Assembly: GCF_002899895.1 (NCBI RefSeq)
Contig: NZ_PPEI02000002.1
Location: forward strand, 248,001 to 312,000
DNA from: Chryseobacterium oncorhynchi
Lineage (GTDB): Bacteria; Bacteroidota; Bacteroidia; Flavobacteriales; Weeksellaceae
Direction of reading: 5' to 3'
DNA: 64,000 bases
Of this stretch, positions 23,118-32,550 are shown piece after piece; position 1 is the first letter of the stretch, and each line of letters begins with the position of its first letter. The notes under the pieces are model-generated. The model worked only from the letters and a program-made list of their open reading frames with translations, searched no databases and was not told the origin of the DNA. A program made the position numbers and the translations under genes.

Positions 23118-24758
23118 TTATTTTATTTTGTTAAACTGTATGTTAAACATATTGGATCCTGATAATATAAATCCTTTAATCTTATTATTTTCATCATACT
23201 TAAAATGAATATGTCCAAAAAAAGGTTCTCGGGAATAAAAACTTTCCGGACTTAAAGGATGCAAAATAGCTTCGGGGTTAATAGCGTGTCTGGCAACAAG
23301 CTTATTATCTTTAATAATCAACTCATAGATTGTATTGAATTCTTCATTCTTATAATACCCAACAAACTGATTAAGATCCATTTTGCTTTCATCCATTGTA
23401 TCTAATATTACTTTTTTACAGTTAAATACAAAGTCTCCAATGCTGAATGCAAGCTTCCCGGGATGAAATGTAACATGAGCAGTCGGGATAAAAGGAATGA
23501 TAAATTTATTGTCTCCCACAGATTCCAAAGGAGTTTTGCTTCCCCATGCGTATAGATTTTTACCATCTGTAGTTATTTCCATATAATTCCCCGGATCTAT
23601 TTCATAGACTCCCCCAAACTGTTTCAGTTCAGTAGAAGTATAGGTGATTTTTTTAGGTGGAGAGGGTGAAATTTCATGATCTTTAAGAAACAGATCAACC
23701 AGTTTATAAGCAATAAATAATCCATCAAAATTACCCTTATTGCTCATCAGTACAATTGATAAATGATGGGCAGGAACATGGAGTATATAAGATCTGTAAC
23801 CTGCGGTACCTCCCCCATGAAAAACAATATCCAGTCCTTTATATTTTCCGGTTTGCAGTCCAAGGCCGTATTCTATTTTTTCTCCTGAATTCAGAAAGGT
23901 ATTTTGCTGCATTTTTTGATAAATTTCACGACTGCCAACAGTTGGATTTTGAAAATTGACAGCCCATTTGCATAGATCATTCAAAGTTGTAAAAATATTG
24001 GAAGAACCGTTCTCCATCTGTCCTAATGGTTGTTTTGTAAAATGGTCCCCGTTTTCTTTGTATGACTCGGCTTTATTGGGAATAATTTTCTCGGGATCAT
24101 TCACAGCTTTCGTATGACTCATTTGAAGAGGGTTGAAAATATATTCTTTAAGGAGATCAGCAAAATCCTTTTTGTATATTCTGTGAAGTATTTCAGCAAG
24201 AAGTATAAAGCCTGTATTATTATATTTGTATTGGTCACCGGATGGGAAATTGATACTTTTAATAGCAAGGACAGTGTTTACAGCTTCAATATTGGTGACC
24301 TGAGACTCAACTCCAAATCCCTGTAATCTTTTAATATTTGTAAAATCCGGTAACCCATGGGTATGATTGGCCAGTTGTCTGATCGTGATTTTATAGGGTA
24401 AATCTTTTAGTTCCGGCAAATAGATTCTGATATCTTCATTCAATGACAATCTTCCCTCCTGCTCTGCTAAAAGGGCTACAAAGGCAGTAAATTGTTTAGA
24501 GACGGATGCAATATCAAATGCTGTGGAATCTGTCACAGGAATCCGGTCTTCGAGATTTGCCAGTCCGTATGTTTTTTTATCAATGATTTTTCCGTCTCTT
24601 ATAATTCCGACAGCCATCCCGGGAGCACCTGCCTGAGAATAATGATTAATGAGTGAATCTACTTTCCAAAGTTCATCTTTTTGGTTGGATTGCGCTAAAC
24701 AAATTTCAAAGGAGAGAACAGAGAACAGTAGTAAAATGGTTTTAATTAATGGCTTCAT
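23118..24758 (-). CDS. Beta-lactamase-fold serine hydrolase, secreted
   Basis: The protein has 546 residues. A signal peptide ends near residue 23 (ICLAQ). The class C beta-lactamase/AmpH-like domain fills residues 30-370. The SxxK motif is SVSK (S85, K88), the second motif is YKYNN near 178, and the third is HGGG (VFHGGGTAGY). The C-terminal 170 residues form a beta-rich DUF3471-like region. Family members act as D-alanyl-D-alanine peptidases or esterases; true beta-lactamase activity is unlikely to be the main role. It lies 119 bp downstream of an AraC gene on the same strand. Confidence 0.9.
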   Translation of the reverse strand: MKPLIKTILLLFSVLSFEICLAQSNQKDELWKVDSLINHYSQAGAPGMAVGIIRDGKIIDKKTYGLANLEDRIPVTDSTAFDIASVSKQFTAFVALLAEQEGRLSLNEDIRIYLPELKDLPYKITIRQLANHTHGLPDFTNIKRLQGFGVESQVTNIEAVNTVLAIKSINFPSGDQYKYNNTGFILLAEILHRIYKKDFADLLKEYIFNPLQMSHTKAVNDPEKIIPNKAESYKENGDHFTKQPLGQMENGSSNIFTTLNDLCKWAVNFQNPTVGSREIYQKMQQNTFLNSGEKIEYGLGLQTGKYKGLDIVFHGGGTAGYRSYILHVPAHHLSIVLMSNKGNFDGLFIAYKLVDLFLKDHEISPSPPKKITYTSTELKQFGGVYEIDPGNYMEITTDGKNLYAWGSKTPLESVGDNKFIIPFIPTAHVTFHPGKLAFSIGDFVFNCKKVILDTMDESKMDLNQFVGYYKNEEFNTIYELIIKDNKLVARHAINPEAILHPLSPESFYSREPFFGHIHFKYDENNKIKGFILSGSNMFNIQFNKIK

Positions 24759-24877
24759 TGTATTTGATTTTTAATAATGAAGCAAAGCTGAAGTTTTATA
24801 ACAGGATAAACATCCGACTATCGGAAATCGGACTCTTTTGTTATAAAAAATTAGTCCGACTTAAAATCGGACACTAT

Positions 24878-25915
24878 CTAAATAGTTAATTTCCTGTAAT
24901 CTGTGGGAGTAATCCCTGTTTCTTTTTTAAATGCTGTATAAAATGAAGATTTAGAATTAAATCCAACTTCATACAAGACTTCCTGCACAGTTAACTGCGG
25001 TTGATCCTTAAGCAATGCCTTTGCATAGTTGATTCTAAACTCATTAATAAAGTCAAAAAAATGTTTACCTGTATGTTTATTGATAAGCAATGAAAGCTGT
25101 TTCTCAGGCATGCTCATCTGTTCTGCTAATTTCTGCAAGGTCAGTTTATCATCTAAATAGGGTTTTTCCATGTCCATAAAGTTCAGAAGATTTTTAAGCT
25201 GTTCCGGTTCTTCTTTAGATTCATTTTCTGTTTTTACAGGAATCAGATCTTTATCAATTCCTGTAAATAAGCTTGGTCGATATAATGCATTAAGTACAAA
25301 CCAGCTGACAACAAATAAAACAAACAATGAGGAAAATGTATATAACCCAAGAAAAACGGTATTATTCTCTTTTACAAAACCTCTGATCAGCACGAAAAAG
25401 TTTCCAATCAAAAAAAGAACAGTGGTCTGAAACAACCATTTATAGGTAAGATGATGATTACTTGAATAATTCTCCTGGTATATCTTTCTAAAAGTTTTCA
25501 ATGACCAAAATACAGCAATAATATAATAGTAATACTGAATGGTAGAAACTACATCAAAAATCTTGTGACTTTGTTCAGAAATCCCAGTGATACTAAATAA
25601 ACAGAAAAAGAATAAAAAAGGTACCCCATGCAAGAGATGCTTTCTAGTGAGGGTGAAATTATAATAGCACGCAGCATTCACATACAGATAATACAATGGC
25701 ATCTGAAGCAGGATACTGGATAGTTTAAATGCTTTAATAAGATTATGATCAGGCGGACTTAGAAAAAAACCTGAAAGATCCACCACGGAAATCAAAAGGA
25801 ATGCAGCAAACAAATAATTGGGCAATTTTCTTTTCGGTTTTGCGGTGATCAGAAAAACACTCAATAGCAAAAACAAGAAAACAATAATTTTACCTAAATC
25901 ATTTATTAATGCCAT
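24878..25915 (-). CDS. Membrane AraC family transcriptional regulator
   Basis: The protein has 345 residues. The first 225 contain about seven membrane helices (for example IIVFLFLLLSVFLITA and LFVLFVVSWFVLNALY). The rest is an AraC HTH pair: LTLQKLAEQMSMPEKQLSLLINKHTG, shown in parts, and QEVLYEVGFNSKSSFYTAFK with TGITPTDYRK. It is the same architecture as common Bacteroidota integral-membrane regulators. Its closest downstream neighbour, the serine hydrolase at 23118, may be controlled by it. No operator was found. Confidence 0.9.
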   Translation of the reverse strand: MALINDLGKIIVFLFLLLSVFLITAKPKRKLPNYLFAAFLLISVVDLSGFFLSPPDHNLIKAFKLSSILLQMPLYYLYVNAACYYNFTLTRKHLLHGVPFLFFFCLFSITGISEQSHKIFDVVSTIQYYYYIIAVFWSLKTFRKIYQENYSSNHHLTYKWLFQTTVLFLIGNFFVLIRGFVKENNTVFLGLYTFSSLFVLFVVSWFVLNALYRPSLFTGIDKDLIPVKTENESKEEPEQLKNLLNFMDMEKPYLDDKLTLQKLAEQMSMPEKQLSLLINKHTGKHFFDFINEFRINYAKALLKDQPQLTVQEVLYEVGFNSKSSFYTAFKKETGITPTDYRKLTI

Positions 25916-26016
25916 ATTTCTATTTTGATTATCACAAAACTACAAATAATACATTAGGTTTTAATCTACCATTTTTTTAAAAAATCATATAAATACTTAC
26001 TTAAAGCAATAAATAC

Positions 26017-26058
26017 AAAAAAAGCAACAACCTCCAAAACATTGATCTGGAGGTTGTT
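26017..26058 (-). terminator. Intrinsic terminator after the DUF1062 gene
   Basis: The 11-bp arms 26026-26036 and 26048-26058 (AACAACCTCCA/TGGAGGTTGTT) are perfect. A seven-T run follows on the minus strand. Confidence 0.85.
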
Positions 26059-26083
26059 TACTTAAAAAGTTAGAAAGCAGAAG

Positions 26084-26719
26084 TTATTTTATAAGATTAC
26101 TTATATTATTCTCCATCAATTTTACATGAATTAATTGTTCCCTGTTTATACTAATAACATCTCCATTTCTAATTTTATGTTTCTTTTGTAAAGGTCTATC
26201 ATGAACAAAGATAAATTCTGATTCAATTAATTGATTCAATTTGCTGGATGAAATTTGCAAACAATTTCTGATAACCGTTGACATTCTGAGGTTAAAATCA
26301 AAAGAACAATTGATTTTAAAGATAATCATTTCATTATCTGTATGCATTAATTCCTCCACTGAAATTTCATCATACTTAATCTCATATTCTACTCCATCCA
26401 GATCGGCTTCTGCATTATTTCTTCGTCTTATTTCGTGAGAAAATGCGTATTCCCAAGCTAAGCCGGCATCGTTCTCTGAAAGTTTATTGAATAACTCCTT
26501 ACTTATAGATTCTGTTCCGATTCTTGAAAAAAGGGTCATATTATATCGTTTATTGCACTTTACACATCTGTAAATTAACCAGATATCAATATTCTTTTTT
26601 TGTGCATTCAATCTGAATTTATCACTACAATGAAACCTTTCACCGTCACAATGGTTGCATTTCTTTTTTAAAAGGGGTGTATTTTTGGCTTTTACCTCCC
26701 AGATATACTCTATACTCAT
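26084..26719 (-). CDS. DUF1062 domain-containing protein
   Basis: The protein has 211 residues. The N-terminal third holds a zinc-ribbon-like pair, CNHCDGERFHCSD and YRCVKCNKRYN. The C-terminal part (about 145-205) resembles an S4-type RNA-binding fold (STVIRNCLQISSSKLNQLIES with IRNGDVISI). Together these match DUF1062, a small cytosolic family of unknown role. The combination suggests nucleic-acid binding, but no target is known. It is transcribed alone and ends at a strong terminator. Confidence 0.75.
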   Translation of the reverse strand: MSIEYIWEVKAKNTPLLKKKCNHCDGERFHCSDKFRLNAQKKNIDIWLIYRCVKCNKRYNMTLFSRIGTESISKELFNKLSENDAGLAWEYAFSHEIRRRNNAEADLDGVEYEIKYDEISVEELMHTDNEMIIFKINCSFDFNLRMSTVIRNCLQISSSKLNQLIESEFIFVHDRPLQKKHKIRNGDVISINREQLIHVKLMENNISNLIK

Positions 26720-27103
26720 TATTATAATCGTGCTTAATATTCTTTGTTAAGTTTTTCATATTATTCACGCATTACAGGATTGAAAATACAGAGTTAACAG
26801 GTTAAAGCATGTAACCTCCAATAGCCCAACTTTCTGATCAGTACAACTGTCAAAATCTGGAATTGCAAAAGCCGTTGCCTTTACAACAATGCAATAAATA
26901 ATATGATTAAATGAAAACCTGTTCGGGTAGAATTACCCAAACGAAAGAATGATTAGCCTGTGGTTGTGAAGGCTAATACTAAGCTATAATAAGTTTAAGA
27001 GTTGTTCTCAAAACGAGTTATTTACTTGGTTATGATAAAAGTAGGTAATTCTATGCAAAAAGCAAATTATTTTTTTACTTATTTAAATGAAAGCACGAAT
27101 CAC
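26720..27103. other. Gene-free interval at the T6SS module edge
   Basis: About 380 bp. ATTAGCC/GGCTAAT arms at 26952-26958 and 26971-26977 can form a hairpin after the last gene of the module, and may end its transcript. No ORF was recognised. Confidence 0.45.
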
Positions 27104-27880
27104 TCATAGAAAAGAAATGGAGGAGCTCACCGATTCATTTACTTCCTCTTCAACTCCGGATATTGTTAGGGAAAGTGTGGAGTATTTCAAATATCCGGTT
27201 TTTGCATTATAAACGGACTTTATATCTGAAAGGATTGTAAAGTTCTTGGTATAATGATAAGGTTTTGCTTTCTGCTGAAACTGTTTATCGGCAATTAACT
27301 TCGTAAGAGTATCCTCATCCAGAGATACTGTACCTCTTAGGGTAAGATCCATATCATTTATAAGTTCAACTACATATTCAATTTTAAGAGGCAATCCAAG
27401 AGGAGCATGTACCCAGGACATTCCATCAATCACCGTCCCTACTTCAAGCTCTTTGTTATAAATATTAACAAAAAAAGGCAAATGAGAACCATTGGAAAGC
27501 AAGTCGTACTCCATTCCAAAATCCATTTTAAAATACAGCCTTTCGTAGAGAAACAAAAAGGTATTATTTTTTCCGTTGCGATTTTTTTCCTTGAATTTAT
27601 TCCATTGTACCTTTAGTAGTTTCTTGTTGGTAATTTCAAAAAAGTTTTTCTTTTCATTCAGTTCAAATTGTACGGGAGAAAAGATCAGGTTGTTGGATGT
27701 ATCATCTGTAAGATCTTTATTCGTGAAAGTCATTTGGAGATTCTCGTTCAGATTCAGATTAAGTGAAAATGTATTACGGGATTTTAGCTCAGAAAGCTTA
27801 TTATTTTTATAAAGAGTATTTTTCGAATACTCTGATTTGTAAAGCTCCTGTGAATCTGGTTTAATATTGATCAGCATCAT
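27104..27880 (-). CDS. Unknown protein, last gene of the T6SS tip module
   Basis: The product has 258 residues. I recognise no family. It has no signal peptide or membrane helix. The N-terminal half is Asn/Lys/Leu-rich with alternating strands (SLNLNLNENLQMTF). The second half has YERLYFKMDFGMEYDLL and a Pro/Gly motif HAPLGLPLKIEYVVEL. Its start abuts the stop of the TPR gene upstream, so it is cotranscribed. Position at the end of a VgrG-effector operon makes an immunity or chaperone role possible. The high-Asn N-terminus differs from neighbours and suggests a variable accessory gene. Confidence 0.65.
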   Translation of the reverse strand: MMLINIKPDSQELYKSEYSKNTLYKNNKLSELKSRNTFSLNLNLNENLQMTFTNKDLTDDTSNNLIFSPVQFELNEKKNFFEITNKKLLKVQWNKFKEKNRNGKNNTFLFLYERLYFKMDFGMEYDLLSNGSHLPFFVNIYNKELEVGTVIDGMSWVHAPLGLPLKIEYVVELINDMDLTLRGTVSLDEDTLTKLIADKQFQQKAKPYHYTKNFTILSDIKSVYNAKTGYLKYSTLSLTISGVEEEVNESVSSSISFL

Positions 27881-28570
27881 CTATTGGTTATCTAATAAAT
27901 CTTGGTATGTATCTGCCATATCTTGGTTGTCAGCTTTCTTATACATCAGTATTATCTTATTATAACTTGATGCTAAATAGGGTGATTCAGGACTAATCCT
28001 GATCCAGTTTTCCAGGATATCAATACCCTCTTCAATGTTCCTGTGTTCTTCTAAGCTTGTTACTTTTTGTAAAACGATCATAAAATCATTGGGGGTAATC
28101 TGATAAACTTTATCAAGAATTTCATCAAATTTATTCTGGTTACCATTCATTCGATAGAGAGCCATTACACTTTTCAGTAATGGAACATTGGTAGGATATC
28201 TCTCAACAGCAGTTTCTATAAAGTGATTGACTTCAGCCTGATGATCATTATACCATTGATAATCTCCATCCACCATTATAACATATACTTCGGCCTTTTT
28301 AACATAGAAAAACAGCTTCTCTTCCTCTGAAAGTTGAGAAATTGCTCTATCACAACAGGCAACAGCCTCTTCATAGGCAGGCCACAATAGCTCTGCTACG
28401 ACCGATTCATCCAGCAAAAAATTAATATAATTGATATAATAATTTCTGTCTTTAGGATAGTCCTCAAGTAAAGAACGGTATGTTTTAAGCGCAGAACGAA
28501 TCTCTCCATCATTAAAATATTGTTGGGTAAGCCGTTCGATATGATGTATTGCACTAAGGTCTTTTTTCAT
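27881..28570 (-). CDS. TPR-repeat protein in T6SS tip module
   Basis: The protein has 229 residues, almost all helical. Tetratricopeptide-like repeats are visible in YFNDGEIRSALKTYRSLLEDYPKD and IEEGIDILENWIRISPESPYLASSYNK, each cited in part. There is no signal peptide. It sits between another TPR gene and the unknown protein. TPR proteins next to T6SS effectors can act as immunity proteins or effector chaperones; which applies here is inference. Confidence 0.75.
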   Translation of the reverse strand: MKKDLSAIHHIERLTQQYFNDGEIRSALKTYRSLLEDYPKDRNYYINYINFLLDESVVAELLWPAYEEAVACCDRAISQLSEEEKLFFYVKKAEVYVIMVDGDYQWYNDHQAEVNHFIETAVERYPTNVPLLKSVMALYRMNGNQNKFDEILDKVYQITPNDFMIVLQKVTSLEEHRNIEEGIDILENWIRISPESPYLASSYNKIILMYKKADNQDMADTYQDLLDNQ

Positions 28571-28628
28571 GTTGCTGCATTTATAAATCTAAATCTCTTA
28601 CTGCCTAAAAACAAACGTTTATCTCCTA

Positions 28629-29417
28629 TTAGCTTAATCCTAAATGCACCATTACTTCAGGGCGTTGTCTGAATAAAATAATATCCTGATCTGCTTCTGC
28701 TTCCAGCTTATGAATAGCTTCTGCACTATATTTATACGCTCCGCTTAATAAGTTCCGATATTCTTCTGTTTTTTCGGTATTCTTAAGTTTATAATAGATT
28801 TTGAAAAGAGCTTCATCTTCATTTCTATACATATCAGGATATGTTGGCAGGCCCATTTGCTTATCCATCGCCTTTATATTTTCAATTTCTTTAGCCGCAT
28901 TGCTATAGTCCTTTAAATAAGCCAATGCCCAACTCTTGTACAAAATGCACCCTAAATAAATAGACGTTAAAGCTCTTGATTTTGCAGTAGAGGCATCCAC
29001 CGGAATATAACTCATCATGTTATCACAAACTTTGACAACTCCCTCGTAGTTTTTAATTTTAAGATATAATTGAATTAATTTTTCACCTACTGTTAAGTAT
29101 TGAGAATCCAGATCGTAAGCCTTTTCATAATTGATCTGAGCTTTCTCCAAATCTCCTTCTTTCTGATAGATATCTCCAAGCAATTCATAGTTTTCCTTAA
29201 AATTAGCATCCAAAGCTATGGCTTCTTCTACATAGCGTTTAGCCGGATCTGTACTCAAGCTTTCATAATAGGTAGAGGCCAATAAATAGCGATAGGTTAC
29301 ATTCTCAGGAAACTCATTGTTCACCTGATGCAGTATCGCCAGAGATTCTGCAAACTCACCGTTATTTCTATACTTTTTTGCGTCTGAAAGATGTTTCTTA
29401 ACTTCTTTTTCGTTCAT
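28629..29417 (-). CDS. TPR-repeat protein adjoining the putative T6SS effector
   Basis: The protein has 262 residues with several TPR units, such as AESLAILHQVNNEFPENVTY, NFKENYELLGDIYQKEGDLE and KAQINYEKAYDLDSQYLTVG. No signal peptide is seen, so it is cytosolic. It begins 23 bp after the stop of the URI-type nuclease gene, the position where an immunity gene is normally found. It is the best immunity candidate in the module, but no direct evidence exists. Confidence 0.75.
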   Translation of the reverse strand: MNEKEVKKHLSDAKKYRNNGEFAESLAILHQVNNEFPENVTYRYLLASTYYESLSTDPAKRYVEEAIALDANFKENYELLGDIYQKEGDLEKAQINYEKAYDLDSQYLTVGEKLIQLYLKIKNYEGVVKVCDNMMSYIPVDASTAKSRALTSIYLGCILYKSWALAYLKDYSNAAKEIENIKAMDKQMGLPTYPDMYRNEDEALFKIYYKLKNTEKTEEYRNLLSGAYKYSAEAIHKLEAEADQDIILFRQRPEVMVHLGLS

Positions 29418-29440
29418 TTTTATATCTTTATTTTCTTACA

Positions 29441-30073
29441 TTAATAAAATCCGGTATTTCCCGGAGGTAATTTTCCTCGGATTGCAAAATACGCTGCAAT
29501 AAGGCCATTCTCAATGAACCTTGCATAAGCATAGCTTCTCCTAAAGGCATACCATTCATAAGGTCCAAAACTGCCGTTTTGTAAATTTCGTAAAATCATT
29601 AATTCTTTAGGGCTTGTCCATGAAAATGCCTCATATCTTCTAAGTACGGATCCATATTTAGTAATACCATATTTATAGATCTCACCGGCATTTAAAAATA
29701 CAGAATTCGGATCCGTAATCCCTCTTTGATAATCTCCATAATTGCCCGGAAGATTAACATGTACATCATATACATTAAATGGCCCTGATTCTGACGGAAC
29801 ATCTTTATCTATAGGTACACTAAGCGGGATGGGGATTGGAATATCTATTGGTTTTGTTTCAGGAACCGGAATAGGTTCTGCCACAGGCGGTGCCGTATCA
29901 TCCCAGACATCATCTGCCGTTTCATTAATCTGCCCTCGTACAAATTCAACAATTTTATAGATGATGTAGGCAACAATAAGTATAACGGCAACAATAATAA
30001 TTGCCAAAATAAGGGCCTCAATGATAGCTGCAGCCAACGCTGCTATTCCTGCTCCTATTACTAATGCGGGCAT
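29441..30073 (-). CDS. Putative T6SS effector with C-terminal URI/GIY-YIG-like nuclease domain
   Basis: The protein has 210 residues. Residues 1-45 form a long hydrophobic segment (AALAAAIIEALILAIIIVAV). A proline-rich linker follows at 60-90 (PIPVPETKPIDIPIPIPL). The C-terminal domain (about 100-210) has EIYKYGIT near 131-138, arginines at 145-146, E188 in FIENGLIAAY, and ends with GKLPPGN. This pattern matches URI-type toxins of the GIY-YIG fold, where Tyr, Arg and Glu are catalytic and LPPGN is a common ending. It starts 6 bp after a PAAR-like gene, consistent with loading on VgrG. Nuclease activity is inferred. Confidence 0.65.
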   Translation of the reverse strand: MPALVIGAGIAALAAAIIEALILAIIIVAVILIVAYIIYKIVEFVRGQINETADDVWDDTAPPVAEPIPVPETKPIDIPIPIPLSVPIDKDVPSESGPFNVYDVHVNLPGNYGDYQRGITDPNSVFLNAGEIYKYGITKYGSVLRRYEAFSWTSPKELMILRNLQNGSFGPYEWYAFRRSYAYARFIENGLIAAYFAIRGKLPPGNTGFY

Positions 30074-30079
30074 AATAAA

Positions 30080-30412
30080 TTATATTTGTCCAGAGTTAAT
30101 ACTAGTAATAATTCCACCCAGAGGACAAATACATTTAGATGCCTCAAACAGTGCCTTTGTGTCTTTTATTTTCACCTTAGGCACAGTGTTAATCCAATTG
30201 AGCTGCTGACCGCTCAGGTTTAGATTTAATCTGCAGATTCCTGCAACACTACAGAGTGTAAAATGGGTAATATTTACTCCTGCAATATTATCCTTGTCTG
30301 TAGCAAATAAACCCTCTCTATTCTTTATTTTGTTATTGCTTGTAATATTTAAAAGTGACGGAATCAAGCCTTTATCACACTTTAAAATAGCATTGTTTTT
30401 AAGATATTGCAT
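30080..30412 (-). CDS. PAAR-like protein (DUF4280)
   Basis: The product has 110 residues. The DUF4280 pattern is visible: an N-terminal LKCDKGLIPSLLNI, ATDKDNIAGVNITHFTLC, a W residue in QLNWINTVPKVKI, then FEASKCICPLGGIITSI and final GQ. The family supplies the sharp cap on VgrG and can carry effectors, like PAAR proteins. It lies 11 bp downstream of vgrG and 6 bp upstream of the effector gene, which fits an adaptor joining the two. It is short, one domain only. Confidence 0.75.
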   Translation of the reverse strand: MQYLKNNAILKCDKGLIPSLLNITSNNKIKNREGLFATDKDNIAGVNITHFTLCSVAGICRLNLNLSGQQLNWINTVPKVKIKDTKALFEASKCICPLGGIITSINSGQI

Positions 30413-30423
30413 GACTTTATTCT

Positions 30424-32550
30424 TTATTTCATTTTAACTTCATTTCCTCCGGTCACAATAACGTTTTGATCGCTATTGATTTTAAAATTGGATCCTTTCG
30501 CTGTTTGGCTAACCCGTTTCGCATTAAGATCAAAATTATTGTCGGCCTTTTGCTCAAGATTCTTTCCATTCAGTTTGATTAATCCTTTTTTGTCGATTGA
30601 CAATAGATTATCGCCTACTTTTAGGGTAATTGAAGATTTTGCATCAATAACCACATTACCTGCTGAATCCATCTTCAACATCGATTGCGGTGGGGCTCCT
30701 TTCTCCCCTCCCACATTGATAACCGTAGTACTTCCTGCATTAATTGTATTATTGCTGCCTGTATTGGTGGTATGGTCAGTATTGGCATTAACGATTGCAT
30801 TTCCACTTCCATCAAAGAACATATTGGCTCCTCCCTGATCTTTCAGGTTCATAGATCCTGCCCCATTATCATATTTCAGTTCAGCACCGCTACGGCCACT
30901 GAAGCTCATCACGTTGTTTCCGGAACCACCTCCTGCACCAATTCCGCCATGATACATTCCCCCCATAACAAAAGGACGATCAGGATGAAGATGTACAAAA
31001 TTCACAATAACCTGATCTCCAACCTCCGGAACCGACATAAAACCTCTGTTTTTACCCACTTTATCACTGCTTCCTGCATCAGGAGACATTACCCGGATAA
31101 ACTCTGTGGTATCCTGTCCACTTTGCCAGTCGAACTGAACCTGAACACGCCCTTGATTGAGTGGGTCCGTATTGGAGACCACTTTTCCAAACTGAGGTTC
31201 TGCTATCGGAACAGCAAATTCTGGTCTGGGAATAAAACCTGTATCTGAAGCTATAGCCTCAAAGGTTCCGATATAGTATCCTCTTGCATCTACTTCATGG
31301 GTTACTTCTGTAAGCATCAGTTTTGTAAAGTATGATGTATCGTTGGTATCAGTTTTTCGCATTTCAATGTCTGCGATACAACCAGGATAAAGGAATGGAA
31401 CAGTAGTGCATCCTGAAGTAATGAATACCTCTGAAGCCCTGCTTCCTGCTGTACCTTTTTGAGAAGCATCAATATCCATGAATGAAGATGCTTTTATAGG
31501 GGCTACCCGTAATGATGGGGTAGAAAAAATTTTTTCAGAAATTTCGTAGGCACGTCGTGCAATATCGGAGGTATGGCTGATTTTTGAATCGCCTCCTTTA
31601 AATTTTTCATTCTTGCTACTGTTATAGCCATAAAATGTAGGGTTCACATGCTGTGCCTTCATTCTTATTTTAATATCACTCAGGTTGCTTCCATAGGTAA
31701 GCTTTACGGGTTGTTCCTGTGGAGGTAGTTGTCCGAAATGCAACACCTCTCCGTCATAGAAAAATTGTTCGCCATAGGCTTCTGCTAACCTTGCGAGGAA
31801 ATTGTAATGTGTTTCTCCGTACTGCGAGCTATAGGCAACATTTCCGTAACGGGCATCTACTCTCACATCATACTTTCCTTGGCCAAGTCCCTCTTTTATA
31901 ACGTCCTGTGCAATACTGTTCAAACTTATAGATTGTGCCCCTCCAAAACTTTGGATATGGGGAGCAGCATCTAATAAAATGGTTGGACTATACCCCGTCA
32001 ATACAAGATTTCCAAGACTTCCTTTCTCCTGACTGAACCCGACTTCGGTAATCACTCCTACAAAATTTCTTTCAGGACCTTCTTCAATATCCTTGTACTT
32101 GAAGACAACGGTAATACGCTTGCCAAGAAATTTTTGAGCCTGTTCCAGATTATGATTTTCTACACTTCCTAAGGTATCATAGGCAAGAGTAAGATCAAAT
32201 TCATGATGTCTGACTGCACTTTGTGTAAGTTTAAAATGTTTGAAAAACTTAACAGGTTCTCCTTCCACGAAAATTTCAAGCCTCACCACCCTGTTAATTC
32301 CTGCAATGGCATTTTCAGGGATGCCCTGTGCATTGAAGATCTTTGAAGTGGGCTGTTTGGACCATACTTTATCATTACTTATTGTTGGATCATTCGGAAC
32401 CAATGGCTGATTCATAAAATAGGTTCCCGTACCACTTTTATTTTGTAAAGAGGATGTATCAGAAGTTTCGGCTAAATCCTTAGGCTTGTTACTATTTTTT
32501 GTGTTTGACTCTTTCCCGTTTTTGGAAAAGTTTTTTTCTTCTTGAAACAT
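30424..32550 (-). CDS. vgrG: Type VI secretion tip protein VgrG
   Basis: The 708-residue protein forms the trimeric spike of the secretion tube. After a polar extension of about 75 residues come gp27-like domains (RLEIFVEGEPVKFFKHFKLTQS, HYNFLARLAEAYGEQFFYDG in parts). A gp5 OB-fold follows with DPLNQGRVQVQFDWQ and FMSVPEVGDQVIVNF and HPDRPFVMGGMYHG. The C-terminal part is a repeated beta-prism of short turns. It starts the six-gene module. No tss genes are in the window, so this is an orphan vgrG island served by a machine elsewhere, probably the Bacteroidota T6SSiii type. Confidence 0.9.
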   Translation of the reverse strand: MFQEEKNFSKNGKESNTKNSNKPKDLAETSDTSSLQNKSGTGTYFMNQPLVPNDPTISNDKVWSKQPTSKIFNAQGIPENAIAGINRVVRLEIFVEGEPVKFFKHFKLTQSAVRHHEFDLTLAYDTLGSVENHNLEQAQKFLGKRITVVFKYKDIEEGPERNFVGVITEVGFSQEKGSLGNLVLTGYSPTILLDAAPHIQSFGGAQSISLNSIAQDVIKEGLGQGKYDVRVDARYGNVAYSSQYGETHYNFLARLAEAYGEQFFYDGEVLHFGQLPPQEQPVKLTYGSNLSDIKIRMKAQHVNPTFYGYNSSKNEKFKGGDSKISHTSDIARRAYEISEKIFSTPSLRVAPIKASSFMDIDASQKGTAGSRASEVFITSGCTTVPFLYPGCIADIEMRKTDTNDTSYFTKLMLTEVTHEVDARGYYIGTFEAIASDTGFIPRPEFAVPIAEPQFGKVVSNTDPLNQGRVQVQFDWQSGQDTTEFIRVMSPDAGSSDKVGKNRGFMSVPEVGDQVIVNFVHLHPDRPFVMGGMYHGGIGAGGGSGNNVMSFSGRSGAELKYDNGAGSMNLKDQGGANMFFDGSGNAIVNANTDHTTNTGSNNTINAGSTTVINVGGEKGAPPQSMLKMDSAGNVVIDAKSSITLKVGDNLLSIDKKGLIKLNGKNLEQKADNNFDLNAKRVSQTAKGSNFKINSDQNVIVTGGNEVKMK

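Noticed and set aside
23118-24758. Antibiotic-resistance beta-lactamase
   Set aside because: The protein is long, has a C-terminal DUF3471-like part and no features of known resistance enzymes; a peptidase or esterase is more likely.
29742-29960. 72-aa plus-strand ORF opposite the effector gene
   Set aside because: Its low-complexity Ser/Gly/Thr make-up is the reverse image of the proline-rich linker.
27104-32550. Phage tail module rather than T6SS
   Set aside because: VgrG with a DUF4280 cap and toxin-like gene, and no other tail or capsid genes, favours a T6SS tip island.
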